NCBI GenBank assembly: GCA_024743095.1
Contig: JANSXF010000003.1
Location: 47,430-111,429 of the forward strand
Length of the DNA: 64,000 nucleotides
DNA from: Flavobacteriaceae bacterium
Lineage (GTDB): Bacteria; Bacteroidota; Bacteroidia; Flavobacteriales; Flavobacteriaceae
Reading direction: 5' to 3'
The notes beneath the pieces were generated by a model. The model saw only the letters and a list, made by a program, of their open reading frames with translations, was not told the origin of the DNA and made no database searches. A program made the translations under genes and the position numbers. Below are positions 16,435 to 25,449 of the stretch, in pieces. How positions within the stretch are numbered: the first letter of the stretch is position 1; every line of letters starts with the position of its first letter.

Positions 16435-19400
16435 ATGAGCAAACAAAAGAAAAGTGTAGACAAGGAGTTTCGGCTGTCCTCATGGGCCATCGATAACCAG
16501 ACCACAATGTATGTGCTGATCCTGGTTATTCTTATCCTTGGCGGCATGGCTTATTTCAGCATGCCCCGGGAAAGCTTTCCAGAGGTCAAGGAAACCAAAA
16601 TATATATTAGCTCTTTATATCCGGGAAACACCGCGGAGGATATTGAAAAACTCATTACCGACCCCCTTGAGGACGAGCTCAAGACGGTAAGCAATCTAGT
16701 TGAGATCACCTCCACCTCACAAGAGGATTACTCCATGATCATTGTGGAGTTTGATGAGAACATTTCGGTGGAGGCAGCCCTTCAAAAGGTAAAGGACGAA
16801 GTCGACTCTAAAACAGCCGGAGAGGATTGGCCCACATTTAATGGGGCCAAAGTAGAACCCAATGTTTTTGACTTGAGCCTTTCGGAGGAAATACCCATAC
16901 TCAACATCAATATTTCCGGGGACTACCCCATTGAAAGGCTCAAAGAGTTTGGCGAATACTTGGAAGATGAAATAGAAGGCCTTCAGGAAATCAAGCAAGT
17001 GGACATTCGCGGTGCCCAAGAAAAAGAGGTTGAAGTTGCCGTGGACATTTACAAGATGATGGCCGCCAAAGTCAGTTTCAATGATATCATCAACGGGATC
17101 AGCAACGAAAACCTGACCACCTCTGCCGGAAATCTTATTGCCAGTGGGCAACGTAGGACCATTAGGATAGTTGGGGAAATCGATCAGCCCAACGAACTGG
17201 AAAACTTTGTGGTGAAATCCGAAAACGGAAACCCGATCTACCTAAAGGATATCGCCAAGGTTACCTTTAAGGAAGAGGAAAAGACCACCTATGCACGGGA
17301 GTTTGGACACCCTGTGGTAATGCTCGATGTAAAAAAGCGTTCCGGTAAAAACATGGTCGACGCAGTGGACCAGATCAAAATAATCGTGGACGATACCATA
17401 GAAAATGAATTTCCACAAGATCTTACGGTAACCATAGCCAACGATCAATCTTCCAAGACCATTGGCCAAGTTGACGATTTGGTAAACAATATCATCTTCG
17501 GTATCATCTTGGTGGTGACCGTTCTGATGTTCTTTTTGGGCTTCAAAAATGCATTGTTCGTCGGTTTTGCCATCCCAATGTCCATGTTCATGTCCCTTAT
17601 GATATTGGACGTTATGGGCTATACCATGAACACCATGATCCTCTTTGGTCTTATTATGGGACTGGGAATGTTGGTGGACAATGGGATCGTGGTCGTAGAG
17701 AACATTTACCGACTCATGGACGAGGAAAAAATGCCCCGTATCGAAGCCGCCAAAAAAGGTATCGGTGAGATTGCATTCCCAATCATCATATCCACACTGA
17801 CCACAGTTGCCGCCTTTGTTCCGTTAGGACTATGGCCAGGGATCATGGGCCAGTTCATGAAATACTTCCCTATAACACTCTCGGTAGTTTTGGGGTCGTC
17901 CCTCTTTGTGGCCATCTTCTTCAACTCCGTTCTGGTATCACGATACATGACCACCGAGGACAAGGAGATGCCCCTAAAACAGATTGTGCGCATCACATCC
18001 ATTATTTCCGTGATCGGTATTCTGATCGTTATTTTCGGTGGAGCGTATAGGTCATTGGGGTCGTTGATGGTGCTAACTGCGGTCATGTTATGGATTTATC
18101 GTTTGTTCCTAAGAAACTGGGCAGGGATATTCCAAAATAGGATCCTTCCCAAATGGGAAGGCTTTTACGAAAGGACACTACGCTATTCACTTGCAGGAAG
18201 AAGGCCCATTTTTATTGCCATTACCACTTTTGTCCTGCTTTTGATTGCCTTTATCGGGTTTGGCATTTCCGTAGGGAACCAACGGACCAAAGTGGAGTTT
18301 TTCCCGGACAACAAGCCCAACCAGATCGTTGTCTACATCGAATATCCCGAAGGTACCGATATTGAAAAGACGAATCAAATCACCAAGGACATCGAAGAGC
18401 GGGTATACGATATCATCAATTCGGATGCCTACATGAACGGCGACTACAACTTTATGACCGAAAGTGCCGTGTCGCAGGTTGGTGAAGGTGCCGGCAACCC
18501 CCAGACCGATGGTGGCTCCAGTGCAGAGATGCCCAACAGGGGTAAAATTACAGCTACACTTCGGGAATTTAAATATCGTGAAGGTGCGGACAGTCAAGAG
18601 CTGTTGAAAAAGGTCCAAGAAGCCTTAAAGGATATTTATCCCGGTGTTGCCATTTCCGTGGAGAAAGATGCCGTGGGCCCTCCGGTGGGCTACCCTATCA
18701 ACATTGAATTGGAAGGTGAGGATTATACCGAATTGATCAACACTGCCGAAAGAATGCGGAATTTCATCAATTCCAGGAACATTCCGGGCATTGACGAGCT
18801 CAAGATAGATGTAAACAAATCCAAGCCGTCCATGTTGGTTCAGGTGGATCGAAAAAAAGCAGGTGAACTGGGCATTGCAACCGGCCAGATCGGACAACAG
18901 CTCCGTAGTTCCATTTTTGGCTCCAAAGCAGGTATCTACAAAGAAGGTGGTGAAGACTACGACATTTATGTGCGCTTCAACGAAGAGGACCGGTACAATA
19001 CCAGTGCGCTTTTCAACCAGCGGATCACCTTTAGAGACCCCTCCAGTGGACAGATCAAGGAAGTTCCTATTTCCGCAGTTGCCAAACAGACCAATAGCAC
19101 TGGGTTCAGTGCCATAAAACACCGGGATGTAAAACGGGTGGTAACGGTCTATTCCGCTCTGGCCTCGGGCTAGAAGGATGCCGGTGCCATTGTGGGCAAG
19201 ATACAGGAAGAGATGAACGATTTTGAAAATCTTCCGGATGATATCAAAATAGACTATACGGGACAGATAGAGGAGCAAAACAAGCAGATGGCCTTTTTGA
19301 TGGGCGCATTTTTTACCGGTCTTGGACTTATATTCTTCATTTTGATCTTCCAGTTCAACTCCATTAGTAAGCCAGGTATCATCATGCTTGCCATCTTCTT

Positions 19401-19947
19401 GAGCTTGATCGGTGTATTTGGGGGTATCGTAGCCACGGGAAGCGCATTTGTGATCATGATGACCATGATGGGAATTATTTCCCTGGCCGGAATCGTAGTG
19501 AACAATGGTGTGGTATTGCTGGATTACACCCAACTGCTTATCGATAGGAGAAAAGTGAAATTAGATCTCGAAGAAGATGGACTTTTGGAATTGGAGGATT
19601 TCTTGGAATCTGTTGTAAAAGGGGGGAAATCGAGATTGCGTCCTGTATTGCTGACCGCCATTACCACCATTTTAGGTTTGATTCCGTTGGCAACAGGGTT
19701 CAATATCAACTTCTTCACCCTAATGAGCGAGTTTGACCCCGATATTTATTTTGGAGGTGACAACGTAGTATTCTGGGGACCGTTGGCCTGGACCGTAATC
19801 TACGGATTGATAGTGGCAACCTTCCTGACACTGATCGTTGTGCCCATCCTATTCACTTTGGTATACAAGCTAAAGCTAAGGATTCGAAAAAGAAAGTTGG
19901 CAAGGCAAGAACGGAAACAAGAACAAATTGAAACTGCAACCACATAA
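16435..19947 (+). pseudogene. RND efflux pump (HAE/AcrB-like), interrupted by an in-frame TAG at codon 913
   Basis: The full frame would encode a roughly 1170-residue inner-membrane RND transporter, as expected for AcrB-like pumps. The first part (16435-19173, 912 residues) contains the N-terminal helix, porter domains, TM2-6 with GLIMGLGMLVDNGIVVVENI and the second porter half. The rest (from 19174; a GTG start at 19192 is possible) contains TM8-12 with MGIISLAGIVVNNGVVLLDY and is in the same frame. A single TAG at 19171-19173, between SALASG and KDAGAIVG, splits them. A one-base change from TAC or TAT (Tyr) would explain it. It could be a true nonsense mutation or a sequencing error. If real, the truncated product lacks the second transmembrane half and the pump is dead. 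The rest of the operon looks intact. Confidence 0.85.
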
Positions 19948-19964
19948 TGTAGTGAAAGCAATAA

Positions 19965-19996
19965 CAAAGGCCCCGACCAAATGGTCGGGGCCTTTG
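19965..19996 (+). terminator. Intrinsic terminator of the efflux operon
   Basis: A perfect 14-bp stem (CAAAGGCCCCGACC / GGTCGGGGCCTTTG) with an AAAT loop is followed by TTTA. It lies 18 bp after the RND frame ends. It can also act on the minus strand for the convergent MORN-repeat gene, whose stop is at 20015. Confidence 0.9.
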
Positions 19997-20014
19997 TTTA
20001 AATCTGATGTTAAC

Positions 20015-20365
20015 TTATTGGTTTACCGTTACCGCATCACCTTGGTTCCAATTTTTTACTTGCACTATACGGTTGTCCGTAAAGTCCACCTCGCTTAATT
20101 CATCATTCTTCCAAAAGAACCATTTACCGGTTTTCTTTCCGTTTTCGTATTGGCCGGTGGCAATTTTTTTGCCTTCAACATTGAACATTACCCAATCTCC
20201 ATGTAACTTTCCGTTGAATATAAAACCTGTTTGGGCAATATCGCCATTGTCATGAAAATAAGTGGCTTTCACCATATTTCCCACTTTTTCAAAGATCGGT
20301 TCGGTATCTTGAGCAGATACACCGACCACAAACATCACCGCCAAAAATAATACTGCTTTTTTCAT
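20015..20365 (-). CDS. Small secreted MORN/YwqK-like repeat protein
   Basis: This 116-residue exported protein has a clear signal peptide (MKKAVLFLAVMFVVGVSAQ) and then tandem MORN-type repeats of the form GxxFNGKLHGDWVMF and GQYENGKKTGKWFFW. Such YwqK-like proteins are often labelled toxin-antitoxin components, but in Flavobacteria single secreted copies are common and have no proven function. The start is the ATG at 20365, which opens the signal peptide; the 16 upstream in-frame codons do not belong. A -7 box (TAACTTTG, minus strand) lies about 45 bp upstream. Confidence 0.75.
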   Translation of the reverse strand: MKKAVLFLAVMFVVGVSAQDTEPIFEKVGNMVKATYFHDNGDIAQTGFIFNGKLHGDWVMFNVEGKKIATGQYENGKKTGKWFFWKNDELSEVDFTDNRIVQVKNWNQGDAVTVNQ

Positions 20366-20410
20366 ATCTATATGGGATTTAATCTTGTTAGTATCAACAT
20401 GATAACAAAA

Positions 20411-20418
20411 CAAAGTTA
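20411..20418 (-). promoter_or_regulatory. -7 box of the MORN-repeat gene
   Basis: On the minus strand TAACTTTG matches TAnnTTTG, which would give a leader of about 40 nt. No clear -33 element is seen. Confidence 0.35.
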
Positions 20419-20703
20419 CTTAAATTTTACATTAATCACACATTTACATAACATTTAGTTTACATTAAATTAACCTTAAAATTATAATTAATTGTTTTTC
20501 AAACAGTTGATTGATTCACATTCAAAAGGACTTGATTGTTTTAACGAAGAATTTTGTCTTATATCATGCTCAAAGCCACTGAAAATCCATTTCAATGTTA
20601 ATTTAACGTTAAGCAATATGCCATTTAACGGCCATTTTTGCGCTTCAAAAAACAAGTCGAAGAGAAAAAGGGCATATCTCCTATAAAATATCCACATTCC
20701 TAT
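20419..20703. other. AT-rich gene-free interval before aspS
   Basis: This stretch between the divergent MORN-repeat gene and aspS is very AT-rich, with runs such as TTAATTTAACGTTAA. I see no convincing coding frame or hairpin terminator. It presumably holds the two divergent promoters. Confidence 0.5.
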
Positions 20704-20711
20704 TAAATTTG
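20704..20711 (+). promoter_or_regulatory. -7 box of aspS
   Basis: TAAATTTG matches TAnnTTTG, 19 bp before the ATG. No obvious -33 TTG lies at the usual distance. Confidence 0.4.
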
Positions 20712-20730
20712 CCCTCTCATAACAAACATC

Positions 20731-22479
20731 ATGTACAGAAGCAATACTTGTGGTGCATTAAGGGCATCGGATATAGGTTCGGAAGTTATTTTAAGCGGAT
20801 GGGTACACAAACTCCGCGACAAAGGTTTTGTGGCCTGGGTCGATCTTCGCGATCGCTATGGCATTACCCAATTGGTGTTCGACCAAGAACGAACCTCCAA
20901 AAAACTTCTGGAACAAGCCCGCGAACTGGGACGCGAAACCGTTATTCAGGCCAAGGGCCAAGTAATAGAACGGGCTTCGAAAAACCCGAATATCCCAACA
21001 GGGGAGATTGAAGTTCTGGTAACCGAGCTGACTATCCTGAACAATTCCCTACTTCCCCCTTTTACCATTGAGGATGAGACCGATGGCGGAGAGGACATTC
21101 GGATGAAGTACCGCTATCTGGACATTCGTAGAAATCCGGTCAAGAACAAACTAATTTTTAGGCACAAAGTAACCATGGAGGTCAGAAAATATCTGTCCGA
21201 CCAAGGTTTTATCGATATTGAAACACCATATTTGATCAAATCCACTCCCGAGGGGGCTAGGGACTTTTTGGTGCCGAGCCGCATGAACGAAGGGCAATTC
21301 TATGCATTGCCCCAGTCACCTCAGACCTTCAAACAATTGTTGATGGTCGGGGGAATGGACAAGTATTTCCAAATCGTGAAATGTTTTAGGGACGAAGACC
21401 TTCGTGCCGACCGCCAACCAGAGTTCACCCAAATTGACTGTGAAATGGCGTTTGTGGAACAGGAAGATATCCTGGACACTTTTGAGGGCTTGACCAAGCA
21501 TCTTTTAAAACAGATCAAAGGTGTGGAAGTGGACCAATTCCCTCGCATGACCTACGATGATGCCATGCGGCTTTACGGGAACGACAAACCTGATATCCGT
21601 TTTGGGATGGAATTTGGAGAACTCAACAACGTGGCACAGCACAAAGATTTCAATGTTTTCAATTCTGCCGAATTGGTGGTTGGAATTGCGGTGCCTGGGG
21701 CCGCATCTTACACCCGAAAAGAGATTGATGCCCTTATCGATTGGGTTAAGCGCCCTCAGGTGGGCGCCAAGGGAATGGTATATGTAAAATGTAACGAGGA
21801 TGGCACCTACAAATCTTCCGTGGACAAATTCTACGAGCAGGAGGATTTGGCCAAGTGGGCCGAAACAACCGGTGCACAAGCGGGTGACCTTATCTGTGTC
21901 CTTTCAGGAAGTACCAACCAGACCCGTGCGCAATTAAGTGCCCTTAGGATGGAATTGGCCACTGCTTTGGGACTTAGAAAAGCGAATGAGTTCGCCCCGT
22001 TATGGGTAGTGGACTTTCCGTTGTTGGAACTGGACGAAGAAACCGGAAAGTACCATGCGATGCACCACCCCTTTACCTCCCCAAAACCAGGACAGTTGGA
22101 ATTGCTGGAGAGTAAACCCGGTGAAGTAAAGGCCAACGCCTATGATCTGGTGCTCAACGGAAACGAGATCGGAGGCGGCTCCATCAGGATATATGACAAA
22201 GAGACCCAAGCGACCATGTTCAAGCATTTGGGCTTTACCCCAGAGGAAGCAAAGGCACAGTTTGGCTTTTTGATGGATGCTTTCCAATATGGAGCTCCCC
22301 CTCACGGTGGTATCGCTTTTGGACTGGACAGGTTAGTGGCCATTTTGGGCGGACAGGAAACCATTCGAGACTACATCGCTTTCCCAAAAAACAACAGTGG
22401 ACGCGACGTTATGATAGATGCCCCCGCAAAGATCGACGAAGACCAACTCAAAGAGCTCCATTTAAAATTGGACTTGTAA
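20731..22479 (+). CDS. aspS: Aspartyl-tRNA synthetase
   Basis: This class II aminoacyl-tRNA synthetase charges tRNA-Asp with aspartate. The 582 residues include the N-terminal OB-fold anticodon-binding domain (residues about 15-110, [23 protein letters not shown] in parts), class II motif 2 ([19 protein letters not shown]), the bacterial GAD insertion domain, and motif 3 ([15 protein letters not shown]). The length is normal for the bacterial enzyme. It is monocistronic, with its own promoter upstream and an intrinsic terminator 7 bp after the stop. Confidence 0.97.
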   Translation: MYRSNTCGALRASDIGSEVILSGWVHKLRDKGFVAWVDLRDRYGITQLVFDQERTSKKLLEQARELGRETVIQAKGQVIERASKNPNIPTGEIEVLVTELTILNNSLLPPFTIEDETDGGEDIRMKYRYLDIRRNPVKNKLIFRHKVTMEVRKYLSDQGFIDIETPYLIKSTPEGARDFLVPSRMNEGQFYALPQSPQTFKQLLMVGGMDKYFQIVKCFRDEDLRADRQPEFTQIDCEMAFVEQEDILDTFEGLTKHLLKQIKGVEVDQFPRMTYDDAMRLYGNDKPDIRFGMEFGELNNVAQHKDFNVFNSAELVVGIAVPGAASYTRKEIDALIDWVKRPQVGAKGMVYVKCNEDGTYKSSVDKFYEQEDLAKWAETTGAQAGDLICVLSGSTNQTRAQLSALRMELATALGLRKANEFAPLWVVDFPLLELDEETGKYHAMHHPFTSPKPGQLELLESKPGEVKANAYDLVLNGNEIGGGSIRIYDKETQATMFKHLGFTPEEAKAQFGFLMDAFQYGAPPHGGIAFGLDRLVAILGGQETIRDYIAFPKNNSGRDVMIDAPAKIDEDQLKELHLKLDL

Positions 22480-22485
22480 TAAAGG

Positions 22486-22514
22486 AAAATCCCGTTTTGT
22501 AAGCGGGATTTTTT
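22486..22514 (+). terminator. Intrinsic terminator of aspS
   Basis: A 9-bp stem (AAAATCCCG / CGGGATTTT) with a 9-nt loop is followed by a T-run, just after the aspS stop. Confidence 0.85.
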
Positions 22515-22543
22515 AATACTTTTAATAGGTATTACGGACCTCC

Positions 22544-24328
22544 ATGCCCTACAGCAATAAAAAACTGCTCACCCGCTTTTTAAAATGGCGATATCGAAAT
22601 ATCTCCAACAGGACCTTTATTCAGTTAATGAGTTTGGTCGTTGGATTTTTGGCAGGACTGGTAGCGGTTACCGTAAAAAACTCCACCTATTTTATTGAAT
22701 CGCTCCTAAAAAAAGGGATAGTTTTCTCAGAGAATCAGTTATACTTTATACTGCCGACCATTGGTCTGACATTGGTTTATCTCTATGTCAAATTTGTACA
22801 CAAAGAACCCTTACAGCACGCCGTTTCCTCCATCATATTCTCACTCTCCAAAAAGAGGGGGCTGCTCAAGCTAAAGGATATTTACACTCCTTTGATCACT
22901 GCTCCGCTTACCGTCGGTTTTGGTGGTTCTGTTGGTTTGTTGGGGCCAGCGGTAAAATCCGGGTCCGCAGTAAGTTCCAATTTAAGTAGGTTGTTCCATA
23001 TTGATGCAAAAACCAGAACCCTTTTGGTGGCCTGTGCCTCAGCAGGTGCAATTGCATCTATCTTCCAATCGCCCATTGCCGCCATCATTTTTGCCGTGGA
23101 GGTTTTTACCTTGGATTTGACCATGATGTCCATGCTCCCCTTGCTTTTGGCATCGATTTCAGGGGTACTCACCTCCTATTTCTTTTTGGGCAACGAAGTA
23201 TTGTTCAGTTTTTCCCTATCCGAAGGTTTTAAACTCGAGGACACTGCCTTTTATATTTTATTGGGGGTAGGTACAGGGTTCGCATCGATCTATTTCACCA
23301 AAATGTACTTTCGGATACTCTCATTGTTTAAAAAATTGAAAAGTCCAAAGTATAAATTATTGGTCGGTGGAATCGCCATCGGTATCATGCTATATGCCAT
23401 TCCCCCACTCTATGGTGAAGGTTTTGGGTTTATAAACAACCTATTGGACGGGGATCACCTAAAAGCATTGGGCACTACCCCATTTGATGCTTTTACCGAC
23501 AATATCTGGGTAGTGATAGCCCTTCTGTTCGGCATCACCATTTTCAAGGCCATTGCCATGACCACCACCATCGGCGCAGGGGGAGCCGGAGGGGTTTTCA
23601 TCCCTACCATGGTCATGGGAAGCGCATTGGGCAATGTGGTTGCCAAGGTCATCAATAATTTAGGGTTGGGCTTCTCGGTCTCGGAAAGCAACTTTACATT
23701 GATTGGAATGGCCGGTCTCATTGCCGGGGTAATCCACGCGCCGTTGACCGCCATATTCTTGATAGCCGAAATCACAGGAGGATACCAACTCTTCGTCCCT
23801 TTGATGATAACCGCTGCCATTTCCTATTTGATCACCAAAAATGCCCTCGATTATACGATTTACACCAAGGAGTTGGCCAAAATAGGGGCGCTTTTGTCCC
23901 ACAACAAGGACCAAATGGTGCTCGGGCTCATGGAAATGGACGATGTCATCGAAAAGAACTTTAAACCGGTCCATCCAAAAATGTCCTTGGGCGAGATGCT
24001 GCATCAATCCGTATCCAAATCCAAAAGAAACCTGTTTCCTGTGCTTGATGATGAGAAAAAGTTAATTGGAATAATCGTCTTGGACGACATCAGGCCCATG
24101 ATGTTCGACACAGAGATATATGACACTGTTTTTGTTAAAAATTTGATGCATGCTCCTCCAGAGGTTATCTTTTACGAAACGGACAACATGAAACAGGTAA
24201 TGAAAAAGTTTCAAGACAGCGGCGCTTGGAACTTGCCCGTCATCAAAAATGGCAAATATGAGGGCTTCATCAGCAAATCAAAAATGTTGACCGCATATCG
24301 CAGAAAATTGATCAATTATTCACAATGA
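22544..24328 (+). CDS. ClC-family chloride channel/transporter with CBS domains
   Basis: This 594-residue membrane protein of the ClC family has about 18 helices (residues 25-440) and a cytoplasmic CBS pair (about 480-520 and 535-590). The filter regions are recognisable: GFGGSVGLLGPAVKSG (126-140) and GAGGAGGVFIPTMVMG. Most unusually, the position of the gating glutamate (GxEGP) is leucine: residues 131-135 read GLLGP, with Leu133 encoded by TTG at 22940-22942. In characterised ClC proteins, loss of this glutamate removes proton coupling and opens the pore. The next gene overlaps the stop by 4 bp. Confidence 0.92.
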   Translation: MPYSNKKLLTRFLKWRYRNISNRTFIQLMSLVVGFLAGLVAVTVKNSTYFIESLLKKGIVFSENQLYFILPTIGLTLVYLYVKFVHKEPLQHAVSSIIFSLSKKRGLLKLKDIYTPLITAPLTVGFGGSVGLLGPAVKSGSAVSSNLSRLFHIDAKTRTLLVACASAGAIASIFQSPIAAIIFAVEVFTLDLTMMSMLPLLLASISGVLTSYFFLGNEVLFSFSLSEGFKLEDTAFYILLGVGTGFASIYFTKMYFRILSLFKKLKSPKYKLLVGGIAIGIMLYAIPPLYGEGFGFINNLLDGDHLKALGTTPFDAFTDNIWVVIALLFGITIFKAIAMTTTIGAGGAGGVFIPTMVMGSALGNVVAKVINNLGLGFSVSESNFTLIGMAGLIAGVIHAPLTAIFLIAEITGGYQLFVPLMITAAISYLITKNALDYTIYTKELAKIGALLSHNKDQMVLGLMEMDDVIEKNFKPVHPKMSLGEMLHQSVSKSKRNLFPVLDDEKKLIGIIVLDDIRPMMFDTEIYDTVFVKNLMHAPPEVIFYETDNMKQVMKKFQDSGAWNLPVIKNGKYEGFISKSKMLTAYRRKLINYSQ

Positions 24329-24585
24329 AAATCAAACTGAAACATATTGTTTTTCTGATCATGTTGGCGTCTTTGGGTGCCATATTCTATGGTCTTTCCC
24401 TGGAAGGGGAACATCCGCAGGCACCAAAATTTATCGGAGGGGGCACCGTTGGTCTATTTTTGGTGGCCATGCCACTTTTTCTTTGGAAGGAGAGTAGGGG
24501 CAAAAACATGAAAGATTACATGCTCACCAAGGAAAATATTAAGAAAATGCAGGAAAAAGAACGAAAAAACACTGAAAATCAATAA
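24325..24585 (+). CDS. Small two-helix membrane protein linked to the ClC gene
   Basis: This 86-residue protein of unknown function has two transmembrane helices (about 7-25 and 36-54) and a charged, lysine/glutamate-rich cytoplasmic tail (KNMKDYMLTKENIKKMQEKER). Its ATG overlaps the ClC stop by 4 bp (ATGA), indicating translational coupling. It could be an accessory subunit of the channel, but the sequence shows no known domain. Confidence 0.75.
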   Translation: MKIKLKHIVFLIMLASLGAIFYGLSLEGEHPQAPKFIGGGTVGLFLVAMPLFLWKESRGKNMKDYMLTKENIKKMQEKERKNTENQ

Positions 24586-24668
24586 TTTTCCCAAGATTTA
24601 AACTTCATTTCACCCAATCAGTCATAAAAAAAGTTACATTCGTATTTTAACATTTTATTTATTTTTTA

Positions 24669-24863
24669 ATGACTGGTACAGTAAAATTTTTCAATGATTC
24701 CAAAGGTTATGGTTTCATTACGAACGACGACACAGGAAAAGATATCTTTGTTCATGTTACGGCATTGAACGGAGTGGAATTGAACGAAGGCGACAAAGTA
24801 GAATACATCGAAGAAGAAGGAAGAAAAGGAGTGGTTGCCGCACGCGTGCAGGTAATCGGATAA
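24669..24863 (+). CDS. Cold-shock protein (CspA family)
   Basis: This 64-residue single OB-fold protein binds RNA and single-stranded DNA and acts as an RNA chaperone. The RNP1 (KGYGFI) and RNP2 (DIFVHVTAL) motifs are both present. Length is typical of the bacterial family. It stands alone, with an AT-rich leader before the ATG and an intrinsic terminator shortly after the stop. Confidence 0.95.
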   Translation: MTGTVKFFNDSKGYGFITNDDTGKDIFVHVTALNGVELNEGDKVEYIEEEGRKGVVAARVQVIG

Positions 24864-24886
24864 AAATATTTTATTTTGATTTGATT

Positions 24887-24916
24887 TAAAACCTCGGCAA
24901 GTCCGGGGTTTTTTCT
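24887..24916 (+). terminator. Intrinsic terminator of the cold-shock gene
   Basis: The stem AAAACCTCGG / CCGGGGTTTT (one G-T pair) is followed by TTTTCTTT. It ends right at the convergent tadA stop. Confidence 0.8.
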
Positions 24917-25387
24917 TTAATTGAGGTTTCTTTTTTGAATAAAGAATCGCTTGAGCATTTCTGAAGCCTCCCTTTCCATAACACCTCCTACGACCTCGGT
25001 TTTGGGGTGAAGGTGCCCTCCCATGACACTAAATCCACGTTCCAGGTCCGAAGCGCCATATACCACTTTGGAAATTTGGCTCCAATACAAGGCTCCAGCG
25101 CACATTTGGCAGGGTTCCAAGGTCACGTACAAGGTACATCCCTGCAGATATTTGCCCCCCAAAAAGTTAGACGCGGCCGTAATGGCCTGCATTTCGGCAT
25201 GTGCGGTAACATCCTTTAAACGCTCGGTTAAATTATGGGCCCTTCCAATGATCCGGTTGTTCACCACTATGACCGCACCTACAGGCACTTCACCGTTTTC
25301 GAAGGCAATTTCTGCCTCTTGTATGGCTTTTTTCATAAAATAAGTGTCATCAAATGGGTCCTCCACGATTTTTATGTCATTTTTCAA
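24917..25387 (-). CDS. tadA: tRNA adenosine(34) deaminase TadA-type nucleoside deaminase
   Basis: This zinc-dependent cytidine/deoxycytidylate-deaminase-fold enzyme most likely makes inosine at the wobble position of tRNA-Arg. The 156 residues contain the catalytic HAE (63-65) and PCQMC (92-96) zinc motifs, plus the TadA-like NGEVPVGAVIV and DLERGFSVMGG regions. A role as guanine deaminase or another purine deaminase is less likely. It is divergent from dxs; the two starts are about 60 bp apart. Confidence 0.88.
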   Translation of the reverse strand: MKNDIKIVEDPFDDTYFMKKAIQEAEIAFENGEVPVGAVIVVNNRIIGRAHNLTERLKDVTAHAEMQAITAASNFLGGKYLQGCTLYVTLEPCQMCAGALYWSQISKVVYGASDLERGFSVMGGHLHPKTEVVGGVMEREASEMLKRFFIQKRNLN

Positions 25388-25430
25388 CAGATTGCTAAGC
25401 TACACATAAAATAATTTTGAGGAGAATCGA

Positions 25431-25438
25431 TACTTTTG
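25431..25438 (+). promoter_or_regulatory. -7 box of dxs
   Basis: TACTTTTG matches TAnnTTTG and lies 11 bp before the TTG at 25450. If it is the promoter, an earlier in-frame TTG at 25417 cannot be the start. Confidence 0.4.
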
Positions 25439-25449
25439 TTTTTTATCCA

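Noticed and set aside
19171..19173. TAG read through as an amino acid (pyrrolysine or suppressor use)
   Set aside because: No pyl genes or recoding signals are visible, and Bacteroidota are not known for this. A nonsense mutation or read error is simpler.
18625..19533. A 302-codon minus-strand frame opposite the RND pump gene
   Set aside because: It is antisense to strongly conserved RND motifs and its protein is low-complexity His/Gly-rich sequence with no family resemblance, as expected of a shadow frame.
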